This document shows positions 23,901-49,733 of a DNA stretch of 64,000 nucleotides, in pieces. This DNA is from Euglena gracilis (Eukaryota; Euglenida; Euglenophyceae; Euglenales). A program made the position numbers and the translations under genes. The stretch's first letter is position 1. Each line of letters opens with the position of its first letter. Below the pieces are notes generated by a model. That model searched no databases. It worked only from the letters and a program-made list of their open reading frames with translations, and was not told the DNA's origin. The DNA is taken from positions 62,370,362 to 62,434,361 of the forward strand of contig CP154956.1 in NCBI GenBank assembly GCA_039621445.1. Direction: 5' to 3'.

Positions 23901-23908
23901 GGGTTGCC

Positions 23909-38570
<14,662 letters not shown>

Positions 38571-39034
38571 CGGTCGGCCCGTTCCTCCCCGGAGGGGGCT
38601 GGCCCTGGCACGCTACATAGGACCGGCCGCCCTGAGACGATGGGGGAAGAGTGGACCCGGAAGGAGTGAGCCCGGTGGGAATTGGACAGGCAGGCGGTGG
38701 GGGGAAAAGGGGGTTGGGGTGGGGCATATCTCTGACTCGGCGAGGCAGAGACATGCCCCAGTCAGAAACCCCCCCGCCTACATCAAGGCAGACACAGAAG
38801 CCTTGAAGGTTGCGCGGCGCTTGGAAACCAGGCAAAGCCACCTTGTGGGCTCTCCTCCTCAGCTGCCCCAGATGCCTAACATACCCAAGGTGTACGGCAT
38901 GTGGCGGCTGCTTCTCACACCTCCATCCGAATGAGCCGCAAGCGTCCTCTGAGGGGCCACACAGCTGGCAGGACCAACCCTGGGGGGGGGGGGGGTCTCG
39001 GAGTGCCCTTGAGTGCTTGGGCAGGCAGGCACTA

Positions 39035-39350
39035 CCCCCCTTAGTTGCACTAAGGCTTCTTGTCTGTTTATGGCCGGCGCTAACTTCGCTTCTGGCCCAG
39101 CTTGCTGTGTGGTGAGTGGCCAGGTACCCCTTACACCAGTGCTCTTTTGTTGCTCCGCCAGGCCGGGTGAGCAACTCTGGTGTGATTCCAGCGCTGTAAG
39201 GATATACACTCACCTTGTGTGGTTGGTGTTGTTCCCATGGGTGGGTCTACACCCTTGCGCCCCAGTGCTGCTCTTGCCTCCTACCCTCTTCCCACTTTTC
39301 TGTGTGGGGGATGCATTGTGCGGGCACAACACCATGACTTGAAAAATTCC
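39035..39350. repeat. SINE-sized dispersed repeat, copy 1
   Basis: Starts CCCCTTAGTTGCACTAAGG, contains GGCCAGGTACCCCTTACACC and GGTGTGATTCCAGCGCTG, and ends CCATGACTTGAAAAATTC. A partial copy lies at 39958-40125 and a third at 58388-58710, all in the same orientation. GGTGTGATTCC is close to a Pol III B box, which suggests a SINE, but this is not proven. Confidence 0.7.
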
Positions 39351-39957
39351 AGTGTGGCCTCACGGTCCCGCGGCTTCGGTAAACCCGGGTTACCAAATCT
39401 CGGCCTTAGGGCGGGTGGTGGGTGGGTAATGCGCTGCTGGATACCAGTAGTTCCTTACATACTGGTACCCGCACTCCATGCCATGTCTGGGGTTGGTTTG
39501 GGCAGTCCTCTGCCTCGGGGGTGGGTCCCACTCTGCTGGCTTCCCCTTTGGGGTTGGGTTGCTGGGGGGTGCGCTCCTACTAGGCCGGCGAACCTGAAGG
39601 CCCCCCTGCAATATCCCCCGGGGCGGTCGCACGAAGCGCCATGCCCCCCTACAGAGGCATTGGAGTCGCGTTTTCCGCTGCTGGTCTCCGCGGGGGTCCC
39701 GCTTTCTTCCCCTCACTCCTCCCATTTTCCCTTTTGGCCACAGGGGTGGGCCGGGTTGGTCAAGGCCACCAGGGGTACCCGGGTGGGCGAGTCAAGACCC
39801 TCTGGGGCACCCGGACACCAAAGCGACGGCCTTGGGCACCCTCGCTTTGGCGACGTTCCCACCACTGCCACACGCCACCTAAAATCGTCACAAATGGTGT
39901 GTGGTCACCGCTTCTGGTTGCCACGTGAGTACGTGGCCCCAGGGCGTGCGTGGGTGG

Positions 39958-40125
39958 TCCCCCTTAGTTGCACTAAGGCTTCTTGTCTGTTTATGGCCGG
40001 CGCTAACTTCGCTTCTGGCCCAGCTTGTTGTGTGGTGAGTGGCCAGGTACCCCTTGCACCAGTGCTCTTTTGTTGCTCTGCCTGGCCAGGTGAGCAACTC
40101 TGGTGTAACTCTGGTGCAGGGTTAC
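39958..40125. repeat. SINE-sized dispersed repeat, partial copy 2
   Basis: Same opening 150 bases as the copy at 39035, truncated after the GTGAGCAACTCTGGTGTAAC phrase. Confidence 0.75.
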
Positions 40126-40601
40126 ACAGACTCTGGTCCGGGGGGGGGGTCGGTGCCTGCCTGGTCGTGGGCAAAAAAAAAGTGCCAAAAATGGCCTTTC
40201 TTGGCTTCCGTCGTCTTCGGCGCTGAAAGTGCCTTGGCCGAGTGCTGAGGCACTTTTGGCCATGTGTCCTACCCCCCCCGGGGGGGGGGGTCGGATCTGG
40301 GTGCCTTGGAGTGCCTGCCCAGGCAGGCACCCCCACCCCAGGGGCGGGGTGGGAACCGCCTGAAAATTCAGCCTGTCCACGAGCTTTCATAAATTTAATG
40401 TTCTCCCCCTCAACAAAGGAAAAAAAGAACAACCGAAAACACATTTTTTTTTTCAGCAGCCCTGAGCCCAAATAGAAAGGGTGATTGCTCAGTTCAGAAA
40501 AGGAATGACAATAAAACACTTATAACAAGAGGTTGGGAGTGGATGAAAACGGTTCCTTGCGCTGCTGAGCAACCGGCACGTGTCTTGAAGGCGGGGCGGC
40601 C

Positions 40602-43600
40602 TCAGCCCAACCGGGCACGTTTGCTGGCGGCTTCGTCGGCGTGCGGCGGGGCATCGGCGGCCACAGTGGCAGTCGGGGTGGGTCCGCCGGCCCGGCCCCC
40701 ACCCGGGAGGCGGCCGGCCAACGGCTGGGGGGCCTCCACCTTGACCCCGCTCAGCAGGTAACCGCCGGTGCCGCTCATGTTGACAAGGGGGTGCGTGCGG
40801 TTCGGAAGCACCTGGTACTCCCGCAGCCAGTTGTCGCACAGCACTAGCTGCACTGCGGGCGGCAGCGGCTCCAAACGGGGGGGGGGGGTCACAGAACCCG
40901 GCCACTCCTCCAGACGAACGGCTTTCTGTTTCGACATTGTCGAACCTGTGGTTTGAGGTATGGTCAGGTTTGTTAGGCATTTGCTCGTGGCGATGACTTT
41001 CGACTTCACCCATGCATTCAAGCATCTTCGTGGAGCGACATTGAGTTTGTGGCTTGAAAAGCTCAAATTTATATGTGTGTATATTATGGCACTTTAAAAA
41101 AAAATTCTGGCTTCCTTTCAAATTGCAAATGTCCAGAGATTTCAAACCATTTGCTTCGTGATTTATAATTCAGGCGCAGAAACCATTCATCTCAGCCCCC
41201 ACCAGATACACACCAGAACCCCACCTCTCCCCACCTGCTTCGGACCTACCTTCACGTCCCATCCTCCTCTCTATTTAACTTGACTGAAAGACTGTCCTCT
41301 GTATCTGCGGATCTGCCTCCACTCCCACGGAGACACATTGGCTGGGGTTTGGTGGAGAGAGGCTGCCGGGCGCGTGCTCCCCATTCCGCAGGGCGTCGTA
41401 CACCTCCTGCAGGGGCGGCAGCACAGGGCAGAACACGCTGAACGTGCCGGCGGGCTCCAGGAACGGCCACACCCGCGCCAGCGTGTCCAGCGGGTGTAAC
41501 CACGCCGCCATCAGCAGCGCATCCGCCCCGCGCTCAGGGAGGGCGGCGGAGGAAAGAAGCGACGGGTTCCAACTTGGAGTAAACCCCACCCCCCCAAAAT
41601 AAGGCCCCTGGTCGACCTTTTGGGTCCGTTGCTGAAAACCTCAAAAATGGGTATTGTTTTTCAGGGGGGCCAACTTTTTTTTGCTGAAAAACTCGACCGA
41701 AAAGAGGCTTCCCGCACGAGGGTCCAAAAATGGGTCCAAAAAGGGGGGCAAATTTTGGCAATGACCAAAGGTTGCCCCCAAAATGCCAATTTTAACAACT
41801 GCAAAATGAGCAGAAATAAAAAAAATTGCCAAAAAAATCACCTATTCTGGGGGCATTGACAGAGTTTTATGTACTTTCCCCAAACGTCCTGAGGGGTTTT
41901 ATTTTTTGGGGGTCTCAATTTTCTTGGGAGGTGCGTCGATTCTCCACAGGTAACCTGACAAATCTAATCCGCTGCCGTAACTCAAGCGCAGACAGCACCT
42001 GTGTTGGCAGTCATTCGTGGGAATTGCAGGTGCTGCAGACTCATTTCTGGGCTTTTTAAGCCCTGCCTGATCGAAAGGGGAACAAGGAAAAAAACAACAA
42101 CTGTGAGACCTCAGTTAAAGCACTGGTCAGGCTCCTTTGTACAACCCCGGGTGCTTTGGGGTGCCTACAAAGAGTAGGCACCTCAACCGGGGGGAGTCAG
42201 TTTTGGGTCCTGAGCCAAAACGGTGACCCGGCAAAATTTCCTTTGGGCATTTCAGGTCCCTGGCACCCCAGGCACCATTTTCGAGCCTCGGGATTGCATC
42301 ACCTCCGGGGCTTCTCCTTCGGAACCATCGGGAGGGGGGGTGCTCCAGTAAAACCCTCCTCCCAAATAATGCCCCCCCCCTCAAATCGCACTCCCCCAAA
42401 ATGATCTCCCCCCCTTGGGGTCCGATCTCAACCAAAAAAAATATCCCCACCATTTCAGCCATCGACCCTGATTTTCGTGAAGTTGAAGATGAGAACTCAC
42501 GGTAAGAAATGATTAAAAAAATGGCTCTTTGTGGAGGCTAGATGGCAAACATCAATTTTGTAAAAAAAATTACAAAAAAAACTACAAAAAAGGGTGGTTT
42601 TGTGTGCTACGTTTGATCTTGTGGATTTCAAAAATTTTGGCAGATTTGAAAACAATAATTACCCCCCCAAAAATACGCCCCCACTCGGACGGGGAATTCT
42701 GACAGAAAAAAAAATGCCCAGGGGGGTATCCTTTGGGGGGTTACAACACCCCCAGGTGTCGAAAATGCATGACCATGGCACCAGCCCCAAACTTCCTTGA
42801 AGGGAAACCTGTTTGGTGCATTGTGGGCAGAGGTTTCTTTTAGGACCAGGGGGGGGGGGGGTCATTCATAGGAGGAAGGGCAGCCGTTGGTTGGGCCATA
42901 GCCGGCCACGGTCGACCGCGGTCGGCCGCGGCCCCAAACAAAAATTTCGGTTGGGCTGCAGCCAACCACTTCCGACTTTGAGACCCTGGAATTCGGTCTG
43001 GTTGGTTGGGCCGTGGTTGGCTGCGGCCACTCAACCACAACAGATCACGGCGTTTTTCTTACCCCCCCCCCCGAAAGCCCAGCTCAGAGGCTGGAAAATT
43101 TGCGCTGGCTCGAAAAAGGCTGCTGGCTGGCCACCTCCTCTTCCCTCCCCCCTGGGGTCCCCGGTTGGAGCTCAACCCGGCCCGGGGTTGAACTGGGTGC
43201 CAAAAAACCGAAATCGCAAAAACATCCCAAAATCTGCCAATTACGCAGAAAATTGATTTTTTTGACCCCAAATTTGACCTGGCCAGCCCTTTTTCTGACC
43301 CATTTTCGCCCATTTTTGACCCTTTTTTGGCCCATTTTTTTTGCACCCCCAAGAGCAAAAAACCCGTAAGCATCCAGCCACCCTTCGGGCGACTGGACGG
43401 TAACAGGATCTTCGAAAGAGCCCCAGCTGGGAGGGACCTGCGCTTGGCACCTTCGCCCACCCACCCCCCTCCCCCCCCCTGGCGGCGAAACTTTTAAAAT
43501 TATCTGATTGTGGGTGCGGGTTAATAGAACACTAAGGGCAATGAGTTCATCGCTCTGGAAGAACCAGACACGACTCTGGCCCACCACACCATGATGGTAT

Positions 43601-44026
43601 GGGGCATGGGCTGCTGATGGACGCCGTGGCCAATCTCTGGCCGCCAAACGACGCTAAAAGCCCCCCCCCCCTTCAGTCCGGGGTGGCCCTACCACATCCG
43701 CGGGCCTCCCTGGCCTCCCGCCAGCACCGCCGTCGCCTCCGCCACGGAGCACGCCGCCGTCCACCGCCGCCGCCCCGCAGCGCCCTCCCGCTTCCCCCGC
43801 CCGCCCTCCGGGGCCCCCGCCGGACTGCCCTCCGCTGTCCCCTCAATCACCTCCTCCGTGGGCTCCGCCGAAGACTGTGGGGACTGCTGGGAGCGTGGAG
43901 GAGAGGCCAAGAAGGTGCCCCAGTCAAATATTGGACAAAAGCTACAAGCACACACGCGCACGCGTGCACAAACATATTCTCTCATGCGCACGCAACGACA
44001 CGCACAGACAGACAGACAGACAGACC

Positions 44027-44074
<48 letters not shown>

Positions 44075-47000
44075 GCCAGCCAGAGAGCCAGACAGCCAGA
44101 CTGACTGACTGACAGGCAGGCAGAGAGGCAGGCAGACAGACAGCAAGCTCCTTTCAGCTTGGGCCTGCCGCCTCCTGGGTCGGTGTGGGAGCCACTGCAG
44201 GGGGTTCTCCGCCTTCACATGCTGCCTGCACAGCTGGCAACAAATCAAATGGCACACAATGGACCCGCGTGGCTGCCAGCTGCTCACAGTCATGCCGCGG
44301 CATGGGGTGCGGGATTGCTGCCTTCTGGAAACGTCGGGGATACAATGATCAATATGCTGCCATCAATTAACCTTTTTAAACTATTTTTTTGTATAAAATG
44401 CAGACCCTCGTAGCTGACAACCGACCAGACCGACAATCACCACCACACACAGCACCGCTCTACCAGGATGACCCAGCCACCGCCTGCTCCAGGTTGAGCC
44501 GCTCCACGGATGAGAGGTTCCCGGCGGAGCTGCCGCGCTCATCCCCGCTGCGGGGGTAGAGGTGGACGACGTGGCCGGCCCCCTCCGCCCCGAGGCGGTA
44601 GAGCACGCTGCCGGTGAGGAGGCCCTTCACGCCGTCCACGCACAGCACCCGCGGGGCGGGCCAGGCACTGGGGTGGCGTGGGGGCATCATGGAGCCAGCG
44701 AGATGGGGGCGAGGGAGAAGCCCTCTGCCATGCTTCTTTTTGACAACCCTGGGGGGGAGGGGGGTGGGCGGCATGCCAACTATTTGGGCAGGCACCCGTG
44801 GCACAAATTTCAGCCGATTTTGCTGTTTTAAAAATAGATGGTTTTGGGCCCAGCACCTCTGGTGCCGGGGTGTGGGGGGGCTTTGGCACAACCCACTCCA
44901 AAACCTGACCCCAGGGGTTCGAAAACGCCCTCCACCCTGCCTGCTCACACCACACCATTATTCGCCAATCTCCCCCTCCGGGAAAACTTTGATCTTACAA
45001 AAAAAAAGAGCCAGTGGCTTCCTAACCCCCCCAGGTAGGTATCGTCAAGAAACCCCCGACGGCCAGTCCAAGGAGCAATCAGCCACGAATGCCCATCCAA
45101 GTTATAATAACGCACATTTGCACTGAAACAAATGCCAACAAGGTGTTGCAAGATGCCACACTGGAGAGAAACATCGGACAGGCAAAGTAACTTACGTGGA
45201 AGAGAGTTCAGATGAGGGTTCTGACTCACTACTCTCAGAGGACAGCGACCCAAGCAGGGATTCCCATAAACTCATGCTGATCACCCTTGATTTTGATTCG
45301 TGATTATTAGTGATTATTCGTGATGATTTGTGCTCCAAAAAAAAGTCGGCCTTTCCTTTTCTTGCATAAAACAATAATGCACAGTAATTACGTAACAGAA
45401 TTTTGCGCATTTTTGTAGTACGTTGCAGGCTTTAGGGAAAATTTATTGAATTTTGCATATTCCATGCAGAATTCCATATAAAAAAAACGAGTCACTGACT
45501 GATGGTCCACGTACCTGGGTCAGACTCATTTTAGCATTGTTCGCCACGTTGGGCCCTTTTTTGGCTTAATTGTTAGCAACTTGGGCCATTTCCATCCATT
45601 TTTGTCCAATTTGGCCAATTGTCCACAAATTTCAACCATTGATGGACCATTATTGGCCATTTCAGCAGTTTTGGCCCAATTTTGGAATACAGATACAATT
45701 TTTATCGTGTTTCTGCAAGCCTCTGGGTGTCCCATTCACTCAAACATGTTGTTGTGGCTCCCCTTGTTGCGGACTCTTCAGGTGGCCAAGGTTACACCAG
45801 CTCGGAGTTCGCCCCAATCATCTTGACCTTCGCCAGCACTTATCATCCTCCTCTGACCTCTGGGACGGTGCAACATTGCGCAGCATGCCCGCTTGCCCAA
45901 CACCAGCCACTGGAGTTCCAGAAATAAAACAGGGGAGGGGACGGGGCGATGACTCTGATAATGATGATGGACAGAGTGGAGGGCAGAGGAGAGCATTGGA
46001 AAGACAGTGGCAGAGAGCAAATGGGGAGGAGGAGAGTAATATCAACTTGTAAGGGAACTCAATCCTTGATAGAAAAACCACTTTCAGAATGCGACGTTCA
46101 TAAATGGGAGAAAATATCATTCATGGTCATTCCTGGTTGTTCGTTGTGATTTGTCATTATTTGTGATTATCCCTGATTATTTGTGATTTCTGAAAATCCC
46201 CTAATTCATGCTGGTCCGTGATAATTCATGATTATTATTGGCACGAACTTGTGTGTGTGGGAAGCCCTGTCCAAATGTCACCTGGCACATCAGAGCGTTT
46301 GAGGATGTTTTAGGCTTTGGCTCTCCTTCCATCCCGTTCGGTGCCTCTGTTGGTGCACTACAAATTGGAGCAGCAAGTGGAGTTTTGGACAACCACGCAC
46401 ACCCCACTCACAGAAGGAGGCGATGATACAACAGCAAAAGAGGACCTTTCAAACACAATAGAATCTGGCGCCTTCGGGGCCAGTCGGCCACTTCATTCCT
46501 TGGGGACTGACCCCCCCGGGTGCGGGACAGGACCAAAAACCAGTCAGCTTCGGGGGGGGGGGGTGGATAAAGCTTCAGCAATGGTGTGGCCCATATCCTT
46601 CAAAATTAGCTGCCCTCAGCTGGATATCGGGGTCCAGGGAACCGGCCCGGTGCATTGGCGTGGACGTTGGCGTACGCCAGCATCTGGGCGAGGGTGTCCT
46701 GCCGCATCCCCAAGGGCTCAGGGCAGGGGCGGCCGACAGGGCACCAATCTGCCCGACACAACAGCCACCGCACTCTCCGTGCTGGCAGAAGGTGAAAAGG
46801 TTGTTGGCGCTTTTGGTGCGACAGGAATAGCTGGTGGGTTTGACGGGGGTCCAGGTCATGGTTCAGGTCTGCTTCCTCCCACCCAGTCTGGCAGTCTGCC
46901 GGCACCAGGACCCATTCACGGCCTGATGCTTCCTGGGGCGTGCCTCGGGCTTGTTCGGTGTGGTTCAGGACGTTGCGGCCTTGCAATCAGCCCTGCCCCC

Positions 47001-49217
47001 CCCCCTCCAGCTCGTCAGTGGCCCGCCCGCCCCGGCGGCCGGCCCTCCAGCCCCGCCCTGCGTGATGGCGGCGGCCTTGGCCTTCATCGCCTCCACCAGC
47101 AGGCCGGGGGAGGGCCGCTGCACCGTCAGGAAGGGGCAGTGCTTCTGCCGCTTCTTCCGGATGTACTTCGCCTGCGCCAGCACCGTCTTCCCCGTGAACG
47201 ACGCCGGCTGCCGGCCCTCGCCGACGCGCCGCAAGCGAGCATGTCACACGTCATTGTCCGGGTCATACATCTCTTTAAGGACCCCGGGGGGGGGGGGGTT
47301 GCTGGGCTAGGGCTAGAAATTTGGGCTGGCTAGAAATTTGGGCTGGCTAGCCCGCCCCCCCCCCGGGGGGGGGGGGGGGCTGGACCCCGGCTGGACCCGA
47401 ACCGGGGCGAGCTGGACTGAAATCGGAAAAATGCCCAAAAATGTCCTGCAGAACACAGTTTTGAAAAAATGATGCATCTGAAACCCCCCAAAAATGGCCC
47501 AAACGCCCCCCAAACCCCATTTTTGGCCACTTTTGAACACAGTTTTTCAAAAAATTTCGGCGCTTTGCGCCGAAAAATTTTGGGCTGGACCCCCAAAAAG
47601 GGGCTGGCTAGCTAGGGCTAGCAGCACCCCCCCCCCGGGGGGGAGGGGGCTGCTGCGGCTGGGCTGGGCCCAAATCGGGGCTGGCTGCAGCCGCCCCCCC
47701 TGGGGGGGGTTCGCAAAACCTTAGAGAGATGTATGGTCCGGGTCCCGGAGGGGAGGGTGGACCGCAGAAAATCCGGGTTTGGCGGGGGTGGCCTCGATTT
47801 TGGCTGCTGGAAGTTCTGGTGGAGCCCCCTCCCCCTGGTGGGTGACGGGGTCTGCTGACAGCTCAAAGCAGTTGCCATATTGTTTTGTGTGGTGGTGTGC
47901 ATGGGAGGACTTAGGACCAAACTGCAGTCGTCCACAAAGATCTGGACCTCGGAACTACGGGGACGAGAAAAATCCACGGTAATACGTGGAGGGGGCAGGC
48001 AGGGTGCAGAATTCGTCACCAGCTGCTGCACAAGGTCCGGCCCCGCCTCGGACTCCTTGAGCCGTCGCACGTCCTGCTCGCTGAGTGCTTGTGCCGCACC
48101 ATCCTCCACCAGCTGGGAGTTGGGAGTAGGGGCGCCCGCCGCAATGGACATGCCAGCAATTTTAGGCATTTCATTGTGGTAAAACTTGGTAAGAAAATTG
48201 GCGGCAGACTGGTCATTTTTGTAACTTTTTTCAAAAAAAATTTGGGAAGAAAATCAAAACTAATAAATACAATTTTCCATGCTAATGGAACCAACATCGT
48301 ACCAAGAGGATGACTGGGGGGGTCATTGGATGGGTCGCGGGTGTCCCTGACGATGTGCAGGGGGCCGTTCCACACCTTGTGATTTGCGACATGGACCATG
48401 AGCCACAGGGCCTCTCTTGCTTTCAAATGGGGAAATTTATAATCATGATTACCTTCAAAGTAAATGATCACAAATTTGTTTTTCAACATAGCTAATAAAA
48501 GACTTCTGAACTGGTGGAATTTTGTGACTTTTCAGCAACACTAAAAAAAAACAACTAGATGATTAACGTAGGAGGGCTCTGAAGTTCTGACATTTGAGGT
48601 TGATCCGAAAGCCCACCTCACTTCCTGACCAGTGAGACCGGCGGGGCGGCCCTAGTTGTCCCGGGCATTCAGATCTTCCTCTTCGGCGTCCGCCTCCTCG
48701 TAGAGCGCCTGGCAATCCGGCAAGCGGACGAGCTGGCGCCGTCCGGGCTCCGCCTGGAACAGCGCCCCAGCCCCAGGCGATGTTGTTAAAGACAGCTGAT
48801 GGTGTTGTGACGTCTTGTGACCTCGCGGGATGTGATGCGATCAGTAATTTGAGGCGGGCGTGTGCATGAGTGTGGTGTGGGTGGTTGTGTGTGGTTGTGT
48901 GTGGGGGGGGGGGGGCGTGCACGTATGCGTGCACACGCGCGCATGAATGTCGGTGTGTGTGGTTAACATGAGTTTGTTCGACTGTATTTGGTTTTGGTGT
49001 GTGTCGTAAAAGAAGTCCATAACTTGCACAACGACCATTCCCACCAGCACCTGAGGCAGAACACCGCCTGGCCGAATGGCGCCTCCGCAGCTGCGGCCAC
49101 AGACACGGTGCAGCCCTTCGCCAGCCGCAGGGAGGCGCCGTCCTTGAGGGTCACGAGGCAGCGGCGGGGCTCCCGGTCCGCGATGCACAGCACGACATTG
49201 CTTCCCGGGGCCGGCAT
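40602..49217 (-). CDS. TRM6: TRM6/GCD10, non-catalytic subunit of tRNA m1A58 methyltransferase, 9 exons
   Basis: With catalytic Trm61 this subunit forms the nuclear enzyme that methylates A58 in the T-loop of tRNAs. Exons (minus): 49217-49065, 48753-48667, 48112-48008, 47207-47076, 46716-46643, 44667-44481, 43874-43728, 41532-41374, 40868-40602; about 436 residues against 478-497 in yeast and human. Family signatures in order: LVEDGAAQALSEQDVRRLK, ASFTGKTVLAQAKYIRKKRQ, MRQDTLAQMLAYANV, RVLCVDGVKGLLTGSVLYRL, GADALLMAAWLHPLDTLARV, NWLREYQVLPNRTHP and MSGTGGYLLSG. As expected for Trm6, no GxGxG cofactor loop is seen. The variable linker is Glu/Gly/Arg-rich (43728-43874). The tail ends in the basic SKRARLG. 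Donors of several exons read as GC or GTG. Start: ATG at 49217, first Met of the open frame. The last exon is duplicated at 63174-63440. Confidence 0.93.
41533..43727. other. TRM6 intron, repeat-filled
   Basis: Contains a GTGCCTACAAAGAGTAGGCAC hairpin variant at about 42160, a cluster of GGTCGGCCGCGG palindromes (42895-43030) and the second copy of the repeat seen at 5165-5310 (43245-43405). No coding signal. Confidence 0.6.
43245..43405 (+). repeat. Dispersed repeat, copy 2 (see 5165-5310)
   Basis: Same ordered phrases as the copy at 5165-5310 with small insertions. Confidence 0.75.
43990..44150. repeat. CAGA microsatellite
   Basis: About 15 CAGA units with CAGC and CTGA variants in a TRM6 intron. 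Confidence 0.95.
45290..45335. repeat. GTGATTATT short tandem repeat
   Basis: Degenerate TCGTGATTATTAGTGATTAT repeats; a second block lies at 46130-46240 and a related GGATTATT block at 57815-57845. The first two are in the same TRM6 intron. Confidence 0.7.
47290..47720. repeat. GGGCTGGCTAG dispersed repeat, copy 1 (copy 2 at 54826-55115)
   Basis: About 280 bases beginning CTAGAAATTTGGGCTGGC, then a C-run/G-run hairpin, GGCTGGACCC, and CCATTTTTGGCCA, matched in order and orientation at 54826-55115. A third, shorter relative lies at 55680-55820. Here it is in a TRM6 intron. Confidence 0.85.
48900..48960. repeat. GTGTG/GCGC alternating tract
   Basis: Degenerate TGTG and GCGC tract with a G run, in the first TRM6 intron. 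Confidence 0.7.
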
Positions 49218-49319
49218 TGGCCCGCCCTGCAAATGGACATGATGCGGCAATTGTACTCCGATGAGGATGCCACACATTTGTGCATAATTGGGTGTGGACA
49301 CACGTGTGCGCGTGTTTAC

Positions 49320-49417
49320 ATGTGTGTGGTATGTGTGTCTGTGTGTGTGTTGTGTGTTGTGTGCTGTGTGTTGTGTGTATGTGGGTTTGTTGTGTTGCAG
49401 TGTGCTGTGATGTGATG

Positions 49418-49451
<34 letters not shown>

Positions 49452-49471
49452 TGTGTTGTGTTGAGTTGGGC

Positions 49472-49503
<32 letters not shown>

Positions 49504-49538
49504 GAGTATGTTGCGGGTGCGTGCACATGCTTATGGAT

Positions 49539-49575
<37 letters not shown>
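49320..49575. repeat. GT, CT and CA microsatellites upstream of TRM6
   Basis: GT tract, a CT run at 49418-49434, GT again to 49500, then a CA run at 49542-49573, about 100-350 bases upstream of the TRM6 start. GT and CA tracts are mutually complementary and can pair. Confidence 0.95.
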
Positions 49576-49576
<1 letters not shown>

Positions 49577-49733
49577 CAGATGAGCAGGGAGCAAATGAAA
49601 AAACAAGTTGAAAGAACATGTATTCAAAAAAAGGCTGACAGAGGAGCACCCCCCAGGCACACATGTCCTCAAACACACATAAATACGCTCATCCTTCTTG
49701 TTGAGCGTTGTGCGCTCTCGTACTCATTCAATC

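Larger units (their letters stand above)
38607..41420. repeat. Segment duplicated at 61172-64000
   Basis: This 2.8-kb block is repeated almost base for base after the N gap at 61159-61171. Nearly all differences are in homopolymer lengths. Confidence 0.97.

Noticed and set aside
46238-46426. Plus-strand 62-codon frame starting with a CVCGKPCP phrase
   Set aside because: Within a TRM6 intron on the other strand, no zinc-finger spacing and no conserved context.
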